Positions 20,080-33,894 of a stretch of DNA of 34,037 bases are shown piece by piece. The notes beneath the pieces are model-generated. The model had not been told where the DNA came from and did no database searches. It was given only the letters and a program-made list of their open reading frames with translations. Origin of the DNA: Cudoniella acicularis (lineage: Eukaryota; Ascomycota; Leotiomycetes; Helotiales; Helotiaceae); NCBI GenBank assembly GCA_013054445.1, contig JAAMPI010000509.1, positions 1 through 34,037 of the forward strand, given 5' to 3'. The first letter of the stretch is position 1; every line of letters starts with the position of its first letter. A program made the position numbers and the translations under genes.

Positions 20080-21370
20080 TAGTTTAAGATCTTAATAAGT
20101 AAAGGAAAGACTCTTTTTTCTACTTTTAATTAAATCTATATATATTTCCGCGACTAATTTCTAGTAGACTTTAAGTCTAAAATAATATTATATAGTAACT
20201 ATCTGTTTAAAATTACTCTCCGGGACAAGCTAACTCTATATAGAAAGTTCTAAAGAAGACGTTATAGACTAGTATACGGACATTCTCTAGGTTATATTAT
20301 AACACGGGTTAAAGAGCTTAACTATTAGTATAATAGGAATAGAATAGTATTTTATATATAATATCGCTCGCTTATAGCACGATATAAGATTAACTATAAA
20401 CCTTAAACGCCTTCTCTTAATCTACTAGTCTTACGTATAGCTCTCTTTTTAATAAAATAATAAGAAATTCTTTACGCTAATATTCTTATATATTACGATA
20501 TATAATAATCTCTTTATAGCTTAACTTATCTCTTAATATAGCCTTAAGAACTATTAAGCTACTTTCGTATTCCTTATTAGAGATTATAAAGCGGACCGTA
20601 ATTATAGCTTATTTAAAAAACAAAATAATAGTCTAATATTCTATTACGAAGTCTAAAAATTCTTCGTATCTAGTTATATTAAAAAAAAAATCTTTTATCT
20701 AAAGTCTTGATTTTAGACTATATTAATATATTATAGATATAAAATATTAGTATTATAAAAATACGAAGCTAAAAATTCCGTCTTATAGTTTAGCTATTTC
20801 GTAATAATAATATATTAATATTAGCTATCTACGTATATTATATTATAATTATAATATTTAAAATTATCTCTTAGATACCCTTTCTATTATCTCTTCTTAA
20901 ATAATAATTACTAGTTATAAATAGATTAAACAATCGTTTAATTATTATTAATATTTTATAATATCTTTATTAAAGGTTAAGACGTATTATTAAATTTAGT
21001 CCGATAAACTAATTAAATATTAGCGATATCTTCGAAACCTTTAAGGTCGTTTAAAGACTAGGTTAAAATCTCTAGTTTATAATCGATAAAACTATTATCG
21101 GATATATCCGAATCCGAATCTAAATCTTAATCTAAATCATTTAATAGTCTATAATATCTAAAAGCGATAACTCGTTCGCTATAGATAATTAGACTTTAGA
21201 CTCTTATATTCTAATATATCTTAAAGATAGTTCTTAGTTCTTAGTTATTACTATAAAAAACGTATATACTTAAATAGCTTCTAATATAAATATATTCTTT
21301 ATTTAAAGCGATTATACGTCTTCTTTATATTTAAAGACCGTCTATTCTTATAATGTTTCTTATTTCTATT
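20080..21370 (-). pseudogene. Degenerate minus-strand frame with Asp/Ser-rich segment, unidentified
   Basis: No family was recognised. The minus strand reads DLDSDSDISDNSFIDYK at about 21080-21130, an acidic-serine segment of the kind seen in real proteins. It is preceded by LEAIQVYTFFIVITK near 21250 and followed by a long Lys/Tyr-rich part to about 20090 (VAEIYIDLIKSRKK near 20130). Mutated Gln/Trp stops are frequent. The plus strand of 20200-20640 can also be read, so the strand choice rests mainly on the acidic segment. Confidence 0.3.
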
Positions 21371-23040
21371 AAGACGCGAAAATAAGTAATATATATATTA
21401 GATTTCTTTAAAAGAGATCGATAAGAAATTATAAGAAAGTCTAAATAGTAGGTAGCGTATAAAATTTTAGATTTAAACGGCTATTTTATAGTCTTTAACT
21501 AGTTAAGCGATAAAAGAAACTAATATAAAACGTTTAAAGCTATTATTTTAAAAGAGTATTTATTACTTCTTATATGATTAATAGCGTAGATAAAGTGCTC
21601 TCTAAAGATAAATTAGCTTAACTAAACTATAAATATTATTCTAATAATACTTACGAATCAGATAGAATAGCTCCGGTCTAGGGGCCGAGACTATATCGCT
21701 ATAAACCCGATAGGGTATAGTGTTTAAAAGCTAATATTTCTATTTTAACGCTCTTAAGTTAACGCTAGTTTATTTTAAATATCTTATAAATATCGAACTA
21801 AGATTTTTCGCGTATAAGAAAAAGATTTAATAATATCTTAATCTTTTCTTCGAATATCTCTCTTTAGATTAAAGATCTCTATATAGACGTATTAAGTTCC
21901 TTTATTTCGAGGATTTATAAAAAGCTTTCTAGAATATATATCTAGATTTTCTATTTTAGTTCTTTAGGAATAATAAATAGATTTATTATAATAACTTTAT
22001 AAGTAAATTAAACCTTAAATATTATAATATATATAAGAACTTTATAGCGCGAAAATAATTTATATTATTAATTATTATAAATACTAAGCTTTATTTAAAT
22101 ATCTTATTCTTTTCTAGTTTTAAGATATATTAGAAGTGTTATATATCTTAGCTAACCTTTAATAAATATAGCGGAGATATAATAATAACGGAGCTATTAA
22201 ATTTATAATATAGGTATATAGATATATTTATTCTAATATTATCTTATAAAAAAACAAATTTTAATACTAATATAATAACCTTAAGTAGAACTTATTCGGT
22301 ATACGGATATAAAGATATAATAATATAATAACCTTATTCTATTAACGGATAAAAAATAGAGCTCTAAAGGTTAGCGTATAGTTTCCTATTAAGCCTTTCT
22401 AAAGTATTAAGTTCGGGGTATCGCTAAATTAGTATTAGCGTAAGAGGTTCTAAAGCGCTAGGCTATTTAATTCCGGGATCTAATAGAATATATATTTTTC
22501 GGGGCGAAAGACTAAAATCTAAATATTAATTAACGATTTTAATCTATTAATTTACGGGCCTAGTACGAGAAGTATAATTAAGTCGAAAAGAGTTTCTAAA
22601 CGCGAATAAAAGTCTTAGAAAAAGAACTATCTATATAAAGGTCGGATTATAGATTTAATTATTAATAATTAAATCTAAGAATTATAAAAAATATTTTAAG
22701 CTTATAAAATATTAAGGCTAGAATTAAACGCCCGGTATCTAGAATATTTATCTTCTATTATATAATAGTTATTTAAAATTATAATTAAGGTTAAAATATA
22801 CGAATTAACTACGAAGCTTTCTAAGGTTATAGCTTTTCCGTATATATAATTATTAGAAGTAAGCGACCCTATTAAAATTATATAGCCTAAAGCTTTTATC
22901 GATAATATTATAAAATTAATACGTAGGTTAGAAATATTAATAAAGGCTAAGGTTATTTCTTTTTCGTCTTTTATAAGTTTATATAATAATTAATAATAGT
23001 TCGGTCTTTCTTCGATATAGTTAGTATAGTTTAGACCTTT
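21371..23040. other. Very AT-rich RIP DNA without a recognised feature
   Basis: No family was recognised on either strand. A slightly less mutated patch at 21655-21725 (CAGATAGAATAGCTCCGGTCTAGGGGCCGAG) contains an imperfect inverted repeat CTATAAACCC/GGGTATAG. It is not a tRNA, since it lacks A- and B-box structure. Confidence 0.35.
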
Positions 23041-23041
23041 A

Positions 23042-23640
23042 TACGAGTATAGAGGCTAAATAAACCTTAATTTAATATTAACTACGAACGTCTACGATAT
23101 AGAAAAGAAATATTATAAATTATTAAATGTTTATTTTAAAAAAAAATATATAATTACGTACTTAATAACGTATAACGGTTTATCGACGAAAGAAATAGCT
23201 TAAATAAGGAAAATCAAGGTTTATATAAGTCGTTATACCTAGTAGTCAAAAAAGAGCTTACCTTAGGTACTTTAGGAGTAAGAAAGGACTATAGACCCTC
23301 CCGGAAGATACTATATCCTTTTTAAGAGTATAACTAGCTAGTATATCTAATATAACAAAGGTTATTATCGGCGCGAAAATAGCTTTCTTTATTCTACGAA
23401 AGCTTATCGGGATTTCGGCTATTAAAGAACTTTAGACGGCTTAAAGAAAAGATACCGACGGCACGGCGGTTAATTTATTCGCTATATATATAGGCGGCTA
23501 TAACTATAATAGGATATAAAGAGACCTTAATATAAATTAGATCTATAATAGTTATTTAACCTATTACTTATATAAAACTTCTTTAAGCCTAATAGAAGAT
23601 ATTAGAATTCGATAGTAGGTATTTTTATATCTAAGGCTAT
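23042..23640 (+). pseudogene. Degenerate frame with helix-turn-helix-like segment, unidentified
   Basis: The plus frame reads YNGLSTKEIAQIRKIKVYIS from about 23171. It has the spacing of a helix-turn-helix (GLSxxEIAxxxxI) as in many transposases and regulators. It is preceded by VYDIEKKYYKLLNVY and followed near 23390-23470 by YSTKAYRDFGY and GLKKRYRRHGG. The segment around 23215-23260 keeps CA dinucleotides (AATCAAGG, AGTCAAAA), so it escaped part of the RIP. It could be a decayed transposase or a DNA-binding host protein. No catalytic DDE residues could be placed. Confidence 0.3.
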
Positions 23641-24029
23641 TCCTTACTAATACCAAGCTAGGAGTTAAAATCCTACTTATACCCTTATAGCGTTTATCTA
23701 AAGACCTTCGGAGCTCTTATAACGTACGCGAAGCTTTAAGATATTACCGGCGGTCTTATAAACTTCTTTTATCGTTAGCTTAAAAGCGACTAGAAAACAT
23801 TTTAATTTATATAATATAAAATACTTATTTATCGCCGCCTAAAGAGTAATTATATAGGCTAAGCCTAAATTTATTAATATAAAACGTATTATAAATATAA
23901 AGCTTTAAATATAAAGATTTATTAATTCTTTTTAATATTCTATAATAGCTATTATAATACTAAATCGATAGGGTTTAGTATTACTTTTAGTTTTACTATT
24001 AGTAACTTCTAAAAATCCCGATAACTATT
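23641..24029. other. RIP DNA without a recognised feature
   Basis: This contains AAGCTAGGAGTTAAAATCCTAC near 23663, a small stem-loop that resembles a tRNA T-arm only superficially. No gene was recognised. Confidence 0.35.
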
Positions 24030-24735
24030 AACCTTCTAACTATACTTTTTTATTTTTTTTCCTAGAAATACCTATAGCCGCTCTAGTTAACCGGTACCTA
24101 CCGGTCTTTATACCCTCGTTAGCTTTTCTTTTATACCTATTTTCCCGCTTCTTTAATCTCTATAACATATTAGTATTTAATAGTATAATATAGTTAGTTA
24201 TTTAATAACTTCGTGTTTACTTACTTTTTTATTAGCTAGTTAGCCGTCTATTAGTCTACTCTATTCTACCTAATCTATCTATAATTCTAAAGAATTTATA
24301 GCCTTTAAAAGAATAGAGTTTCCTAGAAACGGTTTATCGATCTCTATATCCGATTATACCTCTAGATTATAGTTTATCGTAAGGTTCGTAATCTAATCCT
24401 CTAAAGAGCTATAAATATAAGCTTTATTATAGTCTATTCCGGAAATGTTCTTATTGTTTTCTATATCTTCGTTATTAGAATTAAATCTATCTATTAATAT
24501 CTAAACTAGCGATAGACTTTCTCTTAAGAATTCGGCGAGATATTTTCTTTAATCTTCTAATTTAGTCGAAGAGGTTCTATAATCTTTTATAAGAACGCTA
24601 GCTTCGGCTTCTATAAAGTAATACGTAGGTAATAAATTTCCTACTAGCGAGATATTTTTCGTATTCGTAATAGTCTTCCTTAAGCTATAATCTAGTTAGA
24701 TAAAGGTTAATAAAGATTTAGAATATTTATCTTTT
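24030..24735 (-). pseudogene. Possible degenerate minus-strand frame, unidentified
   Basis: The minus strand can be read as a mixed-composition polypeptide (DKYSKSLLTFIQLDYSL near 24700, KLEDQRKYLAEFLRESLSL near 24540, KKVSKHEVIKQLTILYY near 24200). The amphipathic composition looks protein-like, but no family is recognised and stops are frequent. Low confidence. Confidence 0.27.
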
Positions 24736-25529
24736 TATTATATATATATTATAATCTTTTCCTTTAAAGTTATTATTTAAAGTAAAATAATATATATCGA
24801 TTTATTAGATATTAGAGTTATCGAATAAATTATTAATAGAGTTACTAGTTAAATTAGTTAGTAGATCTAAGTCGATAACGTCTCGTAAAGCTAAAAGAGC
24901 TACTATTACTAAGAAGTCTATTTCGTTAAATAAAGACATTTAGAGGGTATAAGTCGATTACTAATAGCTTTACGTTAATAATATTAAGAGGAAGATACGA
25001 AGGTAATACTAAGAATCTAGACTAGATAAATAATATTAAAGCTAGGAGGATAGTTAATTTATATTAATTAGATATTCTTTAAGCCTATATATCTAACCTT
25101 ATATATAAATTTATTATAACTTTATATTCCCTAATCTATATACTACTCCGATTAATATCGTATACTCCTTACTTCCGCTATTTACTTAGACTAAAAGAAG
25201 AGGTAGATCCGAGTAGCGAGAGCTTCTTTTATATAAAAACCACGCGTATTTTCGGTCTTTCGAGGTTAAAGACTATAATCTATCTTATATCTCCCGTTAA
25301 TCTTAAACGTAGCTTCGCTATTAGTCTTATACGTAAGGTATTCTTTCTTATAAGTTATTTAAAATTCTATAGATAGGTCTAGTAGTCTACTTTAGACAGA
25401 GATATAACTATTATTTATATAAAAGTTTAAATAGGTAGTGTTTTATAAAACTATTAGGAAATTATAAGAAAAGTTATAAAAATAGATATATAACGGTCTA
25501 TAATCACGTATAAATACCTACGACTTCTA
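24736..25529. other. RIP DNA without a recognised feature
   Basis: No protein family, RNA gene or repeat was recognised. A less mutated spot with CCACGCG lies near 25240. Confidence 0.35.
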
Positions 25530-27230
25530 GGTATTAATTCTCTAAAGTCGCTTATACGGATTTAGATCTCCTTTTAAAGCCTCTTTAAATTAAACGAATA
25601 CTATAGCTATCTATAAAGCTTAGAATTTCGATCGACTTACGTATAATCTCTATAAAAACATTTTCGATAACTTATCTATATTTATTTTCGATTCTATACC
25701 TATTATATCCTTTTTAAATCTTTTCGACGGTTCGATAAAACTTAATCTTAACCTCGATATATTAGCTATTAATAACTATCTATTATAGTTTATATCCGAT
25801 TTTATATATCTATTTATCTTCTAGGTCTTCGTCGCCGGCTTATTAACTATCGCCTTCGTTATTAAGGTATTCTTTTCCGAAGCTTAGAAGTCGGAACGGA
25901 AAATAATAGATATATATTCTACGGATAGATCTACTTCCGAAAAGAATAGAAAATCTAAATAGAACGGTTCTAGAATAGAATATAATAAAGCTTCCGATAA
26001 GTTATCTTTTTAGAATAGAGGTCGTAGCTTTAATAGTAGACGTTTAAACAACGATAATCGATATATCTTTCTATCTAGTAAATATAATAGTAACTAGCTT
26101 CGATAGCGCTAGAATAGTACTATTTTTAACGGTTAAGGCTTAGATATTACTTAATAAAAGTATAAGCTACCCCGTTAAAATCTAGACGCCTTTAAATATC
26201 GAGCTACCTTTATAGCTCTATCTACTAATAAGATAAAAGTCCCGCTATATATTATTATCCCGTTATCTTAGTCCCGAAACCTTTAGAACTAATAAGGTCT
26301 AGAAATATTTATTCTATAATCCGTACGTTCTCTTACGCCGATATAGTCTAAAGACTATATATAGGTAAGGGTCGGCTTCTCTAGATACTTCTATCGGTAC
26401 TTACTTATATAAGCTTAAATCGATAGTATCGTAGCTACTTTAATAATTTCTTCGCTCTAATATAAAAAGATCTATTATAATAAATAGATCTATAAAGACG
26501 CTTACGCTTTTACTTAGGTAGGCTATAAATACCTTTATATTATACTAATAGATACGAAGATATAAATAAAACTAGGTCTCTATAATAGTTTATTAAAATA
26601 GTATTACGTTCGTATCTAAAATTAGCGCTAAATTAAAGAACTAGCGAATAATAGCGGTAATAATAATATTAGTACTACGACCTACGATAATAGTAATAGC
26701 GGTTAGTCGTTAAACTAATAAGATAATAGTTAAGATAATGTCTAAGGTAAGTCCGAATCTATTTAATTAGCTACTTAAGATAAATTCTTATATACTCGTT
26801 AATAAGTTTTAGTAGAGCTTAATCCTTTAGCCCGATTACTCTACCTAATAAGTCTTTAATAAAAATAAGAAAGACTCTTTATTAAATTATTAGTTATAAA
26901 AGAAAATAAAGAAAGTATTTATAAGATTATATTATATTTATATAAAATAGCTTTAAGTAGCTCGCTAGTATTAGTATTGTTCCTAGGGAGACGGGAATAT
27001 TATCTATATAACCTAAAATAGCTTTCTAGTATCCGTTAATAAATCCTTAAGAAGTAGCTTACGTTTTATATACGATCTTTAGAACGAGAGTCTAGAAAAT
27101 ACCGAGATTAAATAATAATAAGATAGCTAATAATAAGAGGTAATAACGACGATAATAAAGGTCGGGCGCTAAGATAGAGCGACCGGACGCCGAGAGAGAC
27201 TAGTAATATAATATTATACCTATAAAATAA
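25530..27230 (+). pseudogene. Possible degenerate membrane-protein frame, unidentified
   Basis: One plus register (codons at 25699 and 26641) reads about 560 codons with many TAA/TAG. It shows one strongly hydrophobic segment (FIYLFIFQVFVAGLLTIAFV, about 25805-25865) followed by a Ser/Lys/Asn-rich basic stretch (DRSTSEKNRKSK near 25930). Near 26647-26720 there is an Asn/Ser-rich segment (NNSGNNNISTTTYDNSNSG). The low-complexity part argues for coding on this strand. No family was recognised, and the register agreement may be fortuitous. Confidence 0.3.
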
Positions 27231-27609
27231 AGATAGAAAAATATATCTAATTCGAAATAAATATTTAGATTTCTTAAGGTCTCCGCTATTAAGACTTTTA
27301 AGACCTATTAGAAGTCTAGTATATCGTTATATTTTATATTTTATAGAAGTATTTCTTCTAGACGCTAATTTTAAATTTATAGCTTATAACGTCTTATAAA
27401 AGTTATCTCGTTATAGATATATTTAGGTTTATTTATCGATCGATAATATATTATAATTATCTTATTAATTAATACTTTAAAAGATAGTTAATATTAAGAA
27501 CGTAGCTTCTATATACTTCGCTAGCGCTATAATAGTTATTAAGTATAGGGATATAAAAGAACTAGCTATTATACGACGTATAGGATATCCTTAATTTAAG
27601 AATAATTAT

Positions 27610-30600
27610 TCTTAACTTAAATATATTTCGCCTAAAATACCTCTTCCTTAATACTTTCGGAAATAAACCTATTTATCTTTAAACCGTACTACTCTTCTTC
27701 GTACTACTAACCTCTAAATTATAAATCTTCTTAATCTCTTCTAAAGTCTTTTTAAAATCTATCTTTAAATCCTTATTCTTTAGATTAAAAACCTAAGTAC
27801 GTATTATAAGAAATCTATTCTTCTAAAAACTCTATTATATCGCCGTAGTCTTTTCGTAACCTAACTTATAAGATTTATAATCGAGCCTTATATAAGCTCC
27901 TATATTAACCTAGTATTACCCTAACGAGTACCGAGCCTCGTACCTCCTCTATAGCCTTACCTAACGGACAGCGGAATGATTTTCGGATACTTAATCGGCG
28001 ACGAGCTCTTACTCGCTTAATTAGTCTAGAAGACAGTTTAGGGAGCGAGACAAGCCTACGATAAACACGTCGAGCTTATACGCGAAGTGTTAAGCCGATA
28101 TCGAATACTCTAACGACTATATAGCGAGCTATCGAATCCGGAATCTCTTCTCTATCGAGCCGGCGACGAAACGAAAAGAAGAACTAGACGAGATTAGTAG
28201 AGGTTATAAACAGATCCTTAATATCACGAACTCTACCGCGAATAAAGTATAACTCGTCGTCGGAGAAAGAGCGGAATAAGAATATTATTACCTTATTCGA
28301 TTCTAAGAGGTCTATTAACGGTTATTAGACGATAAAGAGTCGACGAGGGGGTTAGTTATTACCTAACCCTCTTTTAAGTACTATTCCCCTTACCTCTACT
28401 AATAATACCCTATATTATTCCGAATATCCTATCTCTTAAAAAGATCGTTATCTTTATACTAGAGTTAGCCGTTAGTAGAACGTTATTAGACTACCTATAA
28501 GTTCTTATTAAAAAATATAGTATTTATATATTTTATTTATTATTACGACCTATTATCGATTCGCGGTATAAGGCCCTAATATTACGAACCCTTATTATAG
28601 TAGTAATAGGTTATATAGGGAAATAAATAGACTTAACCTTAAGTCTACTTAATAATTATAAATAAGTCTTTTATCGTTTCTCTCTTATCTCTTTATCGTT
28701 CTCGACTATACCTTTCCGCTTCTTTAGATTCTATATTACTATTAGAAAAGCCGTAGATATATTACGAGGACTCGTATATAATAATTTATAATACTTAAAG
28801 ATCCTTTATAATATCTAGAGTTAGCTAGCCTCTTTAAAGAAGTTTAGGCACGGGCTACGCTATATTTCTATCCTCTCGACAAGCTCTCGTTATACTTATA
28901 TCTATTATCGACCGTAGGTATAAGAATAGAATATTCGTAATAATCCGTTATACCTAATAGAAGTAAAACGATAATATATCGACCTAATATATATATTAGC
29001 TTATATCTACTATTAGATACGATATAGTCTACCTAGTATATAATAGTGTCCTTAATAAAGGACTATATAAGAAGTTTCTTAACCGCTAGTATAAGAAGAA
29101 TATATAGTTCTATATACATAAGCCCCTTATTAATAGCCTACTTTCTTTAAACAAATAATATAAGCGACCGTTACTAAATATCCTTTTTCGACACTATTAT
29201 TAGGGTAAAAAGAACGCCGCGCGTACGTAAATCCGCCGTAATATAAAAAGAGTATTCTCTAATAGATAATAAAATAAGTATTAATTATATCTAGCGTATT
29301 AAGTATAGAGGTAGAGATATTTATCTTAGAACTTCGACGTTATTTATTAGTAGAGCTAATATATAGGTACCGTAAATCTTTAATCTATCGGCTCTTCTCT
29401 AAAATCCTATTATATCTAGATATTATATCTCTAAATAGTAGGCTTTAGTTCGGAAGAAGATAATAATAATTATAGTTATTACTATAGATAAGAAGATATC
29501 TCTTAGTTCTTCGCCTACTTTTCTAATTAGCTTACCGACTTACTAGAGTATAGAACAGATATCGAAGCCGGAAATAAATAGGGATTACGTAAAATTAGAA
29601 GTTTTAAACTCTTACGTTAAAGATATAGCGCGACTTTCCCGGTCTTACTCGAATACTATATTATAGATACTATACGTCGGGTTAAAAAGAGCTACGATAT
29701 CTAAAATACCGTTAATCTTCTCGCCTCGGACTAGCGACGATATAATCGGTCGGATCTCTTCTACTTAGCTAGTATATTTACCTCTTTCTTTAGCCTTTTA
29801 GCCGAGGTTCTCGAATAACCTATTACTCTAAATCCCGATCGCTATCTTCGAAGAATAAGTAACGCCTCTAATATTATATTCTCTAAAGTCGTAGGTCTAG
29901 CTAGTCCTCGTTATCTTCGGAGTTATTATCTTTACCGCTTAAACCTCTACTAAAAAGATTCCGAGAAACCTAGTCTATAGATAGTTATTACTCTTCGTAC
30001 TAATCCGACTAATCGATATATAACAGACAAGTAAAGTTAGAGTTTATAACTAATACTTATACTTCTATTTCTTATAATATATTATAGAGAATACCGGAAT
30101 AATAATAATAAAGCTTCTTTTCGCCTAGAATAGGCCTTAACGTAAGATACGTTTATTATAAAGACTTTACGAAGTTAATTCTCTTCGACTAATAATAGTA
30201 ACTTAATATATCGAGATAGTTCGTCTAGATACTAGAAAAGACGTATAAATCTCGATAAACTAGAGCTAAGAATAAGTATAAATAAAGTTATATTACGACC
30301 TAGCTATAAATGCCTTATAAATCGAAGTATAGGAAGAGGCGTATATAGTAGGTATATTATCTTAGCGACTATCGGATCTATAACGGTAAGATAATATAAG
30401 AGCCTCGGATATATTAGTTATCTTATAACGTATAGTCGTAATCGAATAGCTAACGATAATAGTATTCCCGTTATCTTCGCTCGATAGAATATATTCTACG
30501 TCGTTGTCGATACTTTTCTTAAGTCTTATTACTATTACTTATAGGCCGGCTAAGAAACCGAGCTATCGGCTTTTCGTTAGCTAGATAAGTATAGACTATT

Positions 30601-33080
30601 TAATATAAAAGATATAGAGGATTTTAAGACTATATATAGTATTTACGTTACTTTTATTCTTTATCTCGAAAAGCTTTATACTCGTTAGGGGTAATAGATA
30701 TAAGATAAGTTTTAACTAGACTAATTAGATATCTCGCTCGTAAGAAACGTTTCTCGTTTTAATAAATATACTAATAGACTTAAGGCCTACCTATAATTTA
30801 GACGGAGTAACTCTATTCTATTTATTTAGTATATAAAACTTTTCTATTCGTATATTATATAATAGCTAAAGATATCTTAGATAGTAGGTAAACAGGGTTT
30901 CTTATAGCGATCGGGAAGGCGCTAAGCTAAGCAAGAAGTAAGGGAGAAGGAGAAGAAGGACATTTTAGGCTTAAAGAAAAGTAAGAAGGGGCTTAGGAGA
31001 GCCTCCGAGGTAGTGTTAGTATTAGTAGCCGAGAAATTAGAATAGTTTCTAGTACTAGGGAAAGTTATTATTTATAGTAGTAGCGTTAACAGTACGGACA
31101 GTTTAGGAGAGGTATTAAGATATAAGGTTTACTATCGAACGGCTAATACTTAAGACGGGAAAGCTAGGAGGTTAATAGATTAGATAGAAGGGAAGAGGTA
31201 GGTTAAGAGACGGCCGAGTAATTATTATCTAGGAGTTTGTTTAAGGCGATATTTACGTTTAAATAGTTTGTTTATCGCCGAGTCTAATACGATAGTTATA
31301 GTTACTATTATTAAATTAATTCTAGAACGTTTCTATATTCTATTTAGATACGGTAATTCTAATAAGTATTCTCGCCCTACTAACTTATTAATAAGTAGAT
31401 TTATACCGTCGTCGAGGTTAGAAAGATCTAAAGTATAAGACCTATAATCGAAAGCCTCTAATACTAGAGATAAGTATTTCTAAAGTTTTATATTTATATT
31501 ATTTTTAATCTTTAATATTCTTCGTTTTAAGACAACTTATTATAGTAGTATAGAAATAGAAGAGTAATTAAAAACACCGCCTTATAATTATTCTTTATAT
31601 AGCCGTTAACCTTATACGAAAGCTCTATAATCCCGCTATAGGTTAACCGGGTTTCTTACTAAATAACTTATAAATTCTTTTAAAATTCTCCTCGTTTATT
31701 TTCTTATTTTATTAAAACTAGCCTTCGCGCTACTATTCCTATAATTATAGAAGCGGTAAAAGGACGTTTAGTCTTATAGCTAGAATAGCGCCTATAATAG
31801 TTAAGGTCGATAATCTACTATATATAGTACTAGTATAAGAACAGTCTCTTCTCTATTACGTTATCTTTATTTTTACGTTAATAACGGATTTATTATATCT
31901 ATTTATAGTTTTAATTTCCTATTCTAGCTACTAGGCTACTTATAATTATTAGCCTCTTTAAATATAGATTATTAATTCTAAGACTAATAATATAAATAGT
32001 AAATATAAAGCCTATTATCTATTCTAGTATAGCCGTAATATTATTAATACCTTTAAATAATAGTATTATAAATAATAGTAATATACTTATCTTTAAAAGT
32101 AAAACTATAGACTTAAGCCAGAATAAGAGCCGTATAATACGATAAGTAAAGCATAACGATAAAGGCCTAAGTTCTTAAGCGTAGATAAAAATAATATTTA
32201 AATAATAGACTCTAAATAAAATCATTAGTTATCCTTTAACGGTACTCTAAAAGTCCTTATAGAAAACAGCTAAATAAAACCTAATAAGTTGTCTTAAAAC
32301 GAAGAATATTAAATATTAAAAGTAATATAAATATAATATTACCGATAGAGACGAGAGTAACGATAAGGCTAAAACGAAGTATATCGGTAATCTAAACTCG
32401 TTCTCTATAACCTAAGGAGAGGCTATTATAATATTTACTTTTTCTTAACAACTATCTAGAGGTAATAGATATACTAACGTATATACTAGTAGTATAATAT
32501 CTTATAATAAATAAAGGCTATAAACTTAAAGCTCTAATATCTAAGAAAGTATTAGCTATAAGTAAGACTTCTTTATAAATCTCGAACCTAAAATATATCT
32601 AATACTTATTAGTATTACGCGAACAGATATAATAAAGAAAGAATTATCGACGACGAACGATATTTTTACTCTTAGGGGTATCGATAAGTAATACGGACGT
32701 CCCGCTCTATACTATCTAATAAGTAGCCCTAGTAATATACCTAGCTAAAATAAAAGAGCTAAGAAAGAAAACGAGATTAAGACGGGTTAATATAGTTTAT
32801 ATATTTTTAATATCGATCTTCTTTATAAACTTACTAGCGATAGAAAATCTAAGATTAAGAAAAACTTTAACCGTATAAATAAAATACTATAATAGAATAG
32901 AAGTTTTAAAGTTAGGTCGGCGTAGTTAATATATAAGCGATCTATTTAAAACTTATTATATAGTATAATCCGTTATTCTATATCTAAAAAAACCTCGAAA
33001 AATATAAATTTTATTAAAAGATAATACTAATATATATATTAATACTAAAAAGCTTAAGAAACAGAAAAGGTTTTTAATAT
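27610..33080 (+). pseudogene. Long degenerate frame with a RecQ-helicase-like segment
   Basis: Between about 31000 and 31230 the plus strand reads LVAEKLEQFL then GKVIIYSSSVNSTDSLGEVL, then KVYYRTANTQDGKARRLID and IEGKR. This resembles the start of the second RecA domain of RecQ-type helicases (GKxIVY.NSV...LxxxLGC.xYY......K...L..F..G.R). After a one-base register change, RVIII and EFV follow where motif V would be. The DEAD domain expected upstream (Walker A, DExH) was not found. The same register can be followed from about 27610 to 33080, including SEEDNNN near 29450, but over most of this length there is no family match. Telomere-linked RecQ-like helicases of fungi are very large proteins, which makes the idea attractive but unproven. 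The segment 30940-31250 is visibly less RIP-mutated (TTGT, ACAG and GGACAG are kept). Confidence 0.32.
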
Positions 33081-33109
33081 ACTTTATATTTAACCCCGTA
33101 CCCCGAGGC

Positions 33110-33860
33110 TGTTACTAAAGCTACGTAGAGGTATAGAATTAATATATAGCTTATAGATTTATTTATAGTATTAAAATTTTCGGCTCTAATATATAACTTT
33201 AAATCTATCCGATCTCGTATTCGTTAAGATCTTAATATATTAATCGAAGGCCGTATTGTTTTAATTATTATAAGATCCTTAGGCTTAGACAGAGTTTATA
33301 AAACCGTTAGCGTAATTTAATAACGTCTACGAACTTACGTACTTGTCTTTTATAATAGTAATAAAAAGCTAAAAGTAAAACTACTTATAGAGAATAGAGT
33401 CGTAGTATTAGGATAGCGTAATAATATACCTGATTTATATATTACTATAGACGTACTTGTTTATAACGCCGAAGGCCTATTCTTTATAAAAGCTATCGCG
33501 AGAAGACTCTCTACTATTATATATCTTCTAATTTCGGGCTACGGCAAAATAAATATAAGAATACTCGAGAAGTAAGGAATATCGCTATAGCTAAAGACAC
33601 TAGAGTAGCTAAGGAAAGTAATAGGTATAGCAGTCCGGAATAGCTATAAATCTAGTTTCGGAGATTACGATATAGTAAAGTATATATTAGAAACTGAATA
33701 GCCTATATAAGGTAATAGACTTATACCGAGCTTAATAAAGTGTCTAGTTAAAGACTTACCCTCGTTCTCTAATATCCGTATCTCCGACCCCTTAACAAAC
33801 TGCCTTCTCCGCTACCCTAACAGGTCGTTACTATATATCTTCTATTATATAGGATATTAA
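33110..33860 (+). other. Less-mutated region with a possible frame, unidentified
   Basis: The codons starting at 33120 and 33480 share one register. It gives a protein-like reading (TIDVLVYNAEGLFFIKAIARR near 33450, SSFGDYDIVKYILETE near 33655, ISDPLTNCLLRYPN near 33790). TG and CA reappear (GGCAAAA, CAGTCCGG, AACTGAATAG, CAAACTGCC), so RIP load falls toward the right edge. No family was recognised. Confidence 0.27.
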
Positions 33861-33894
33861 CGCTCTAAAGAGTATAAATTAGGGTAGAGTAGAG

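Noticed and set aside
20200..20640. Plus-strand protein (for example the run beginning SPGQANS)
   Set aside because: Equally readable on the minus strand, where a better acidic-serine segment lies in continuation. No family match.
23655..23720. tRNA-like T-arm (GGAGTTAAAATCCTAC)
   Set aside because: No acceptor stem, D-arm or anticodon arm can be folded around it, and the internal promoter boxes are missing.
27960..28380. A gene called from an open minus-strand or alternative plus-strand frame
   Set aside because: All six frames look nearly open because TGA is absent. No family motif separates them.
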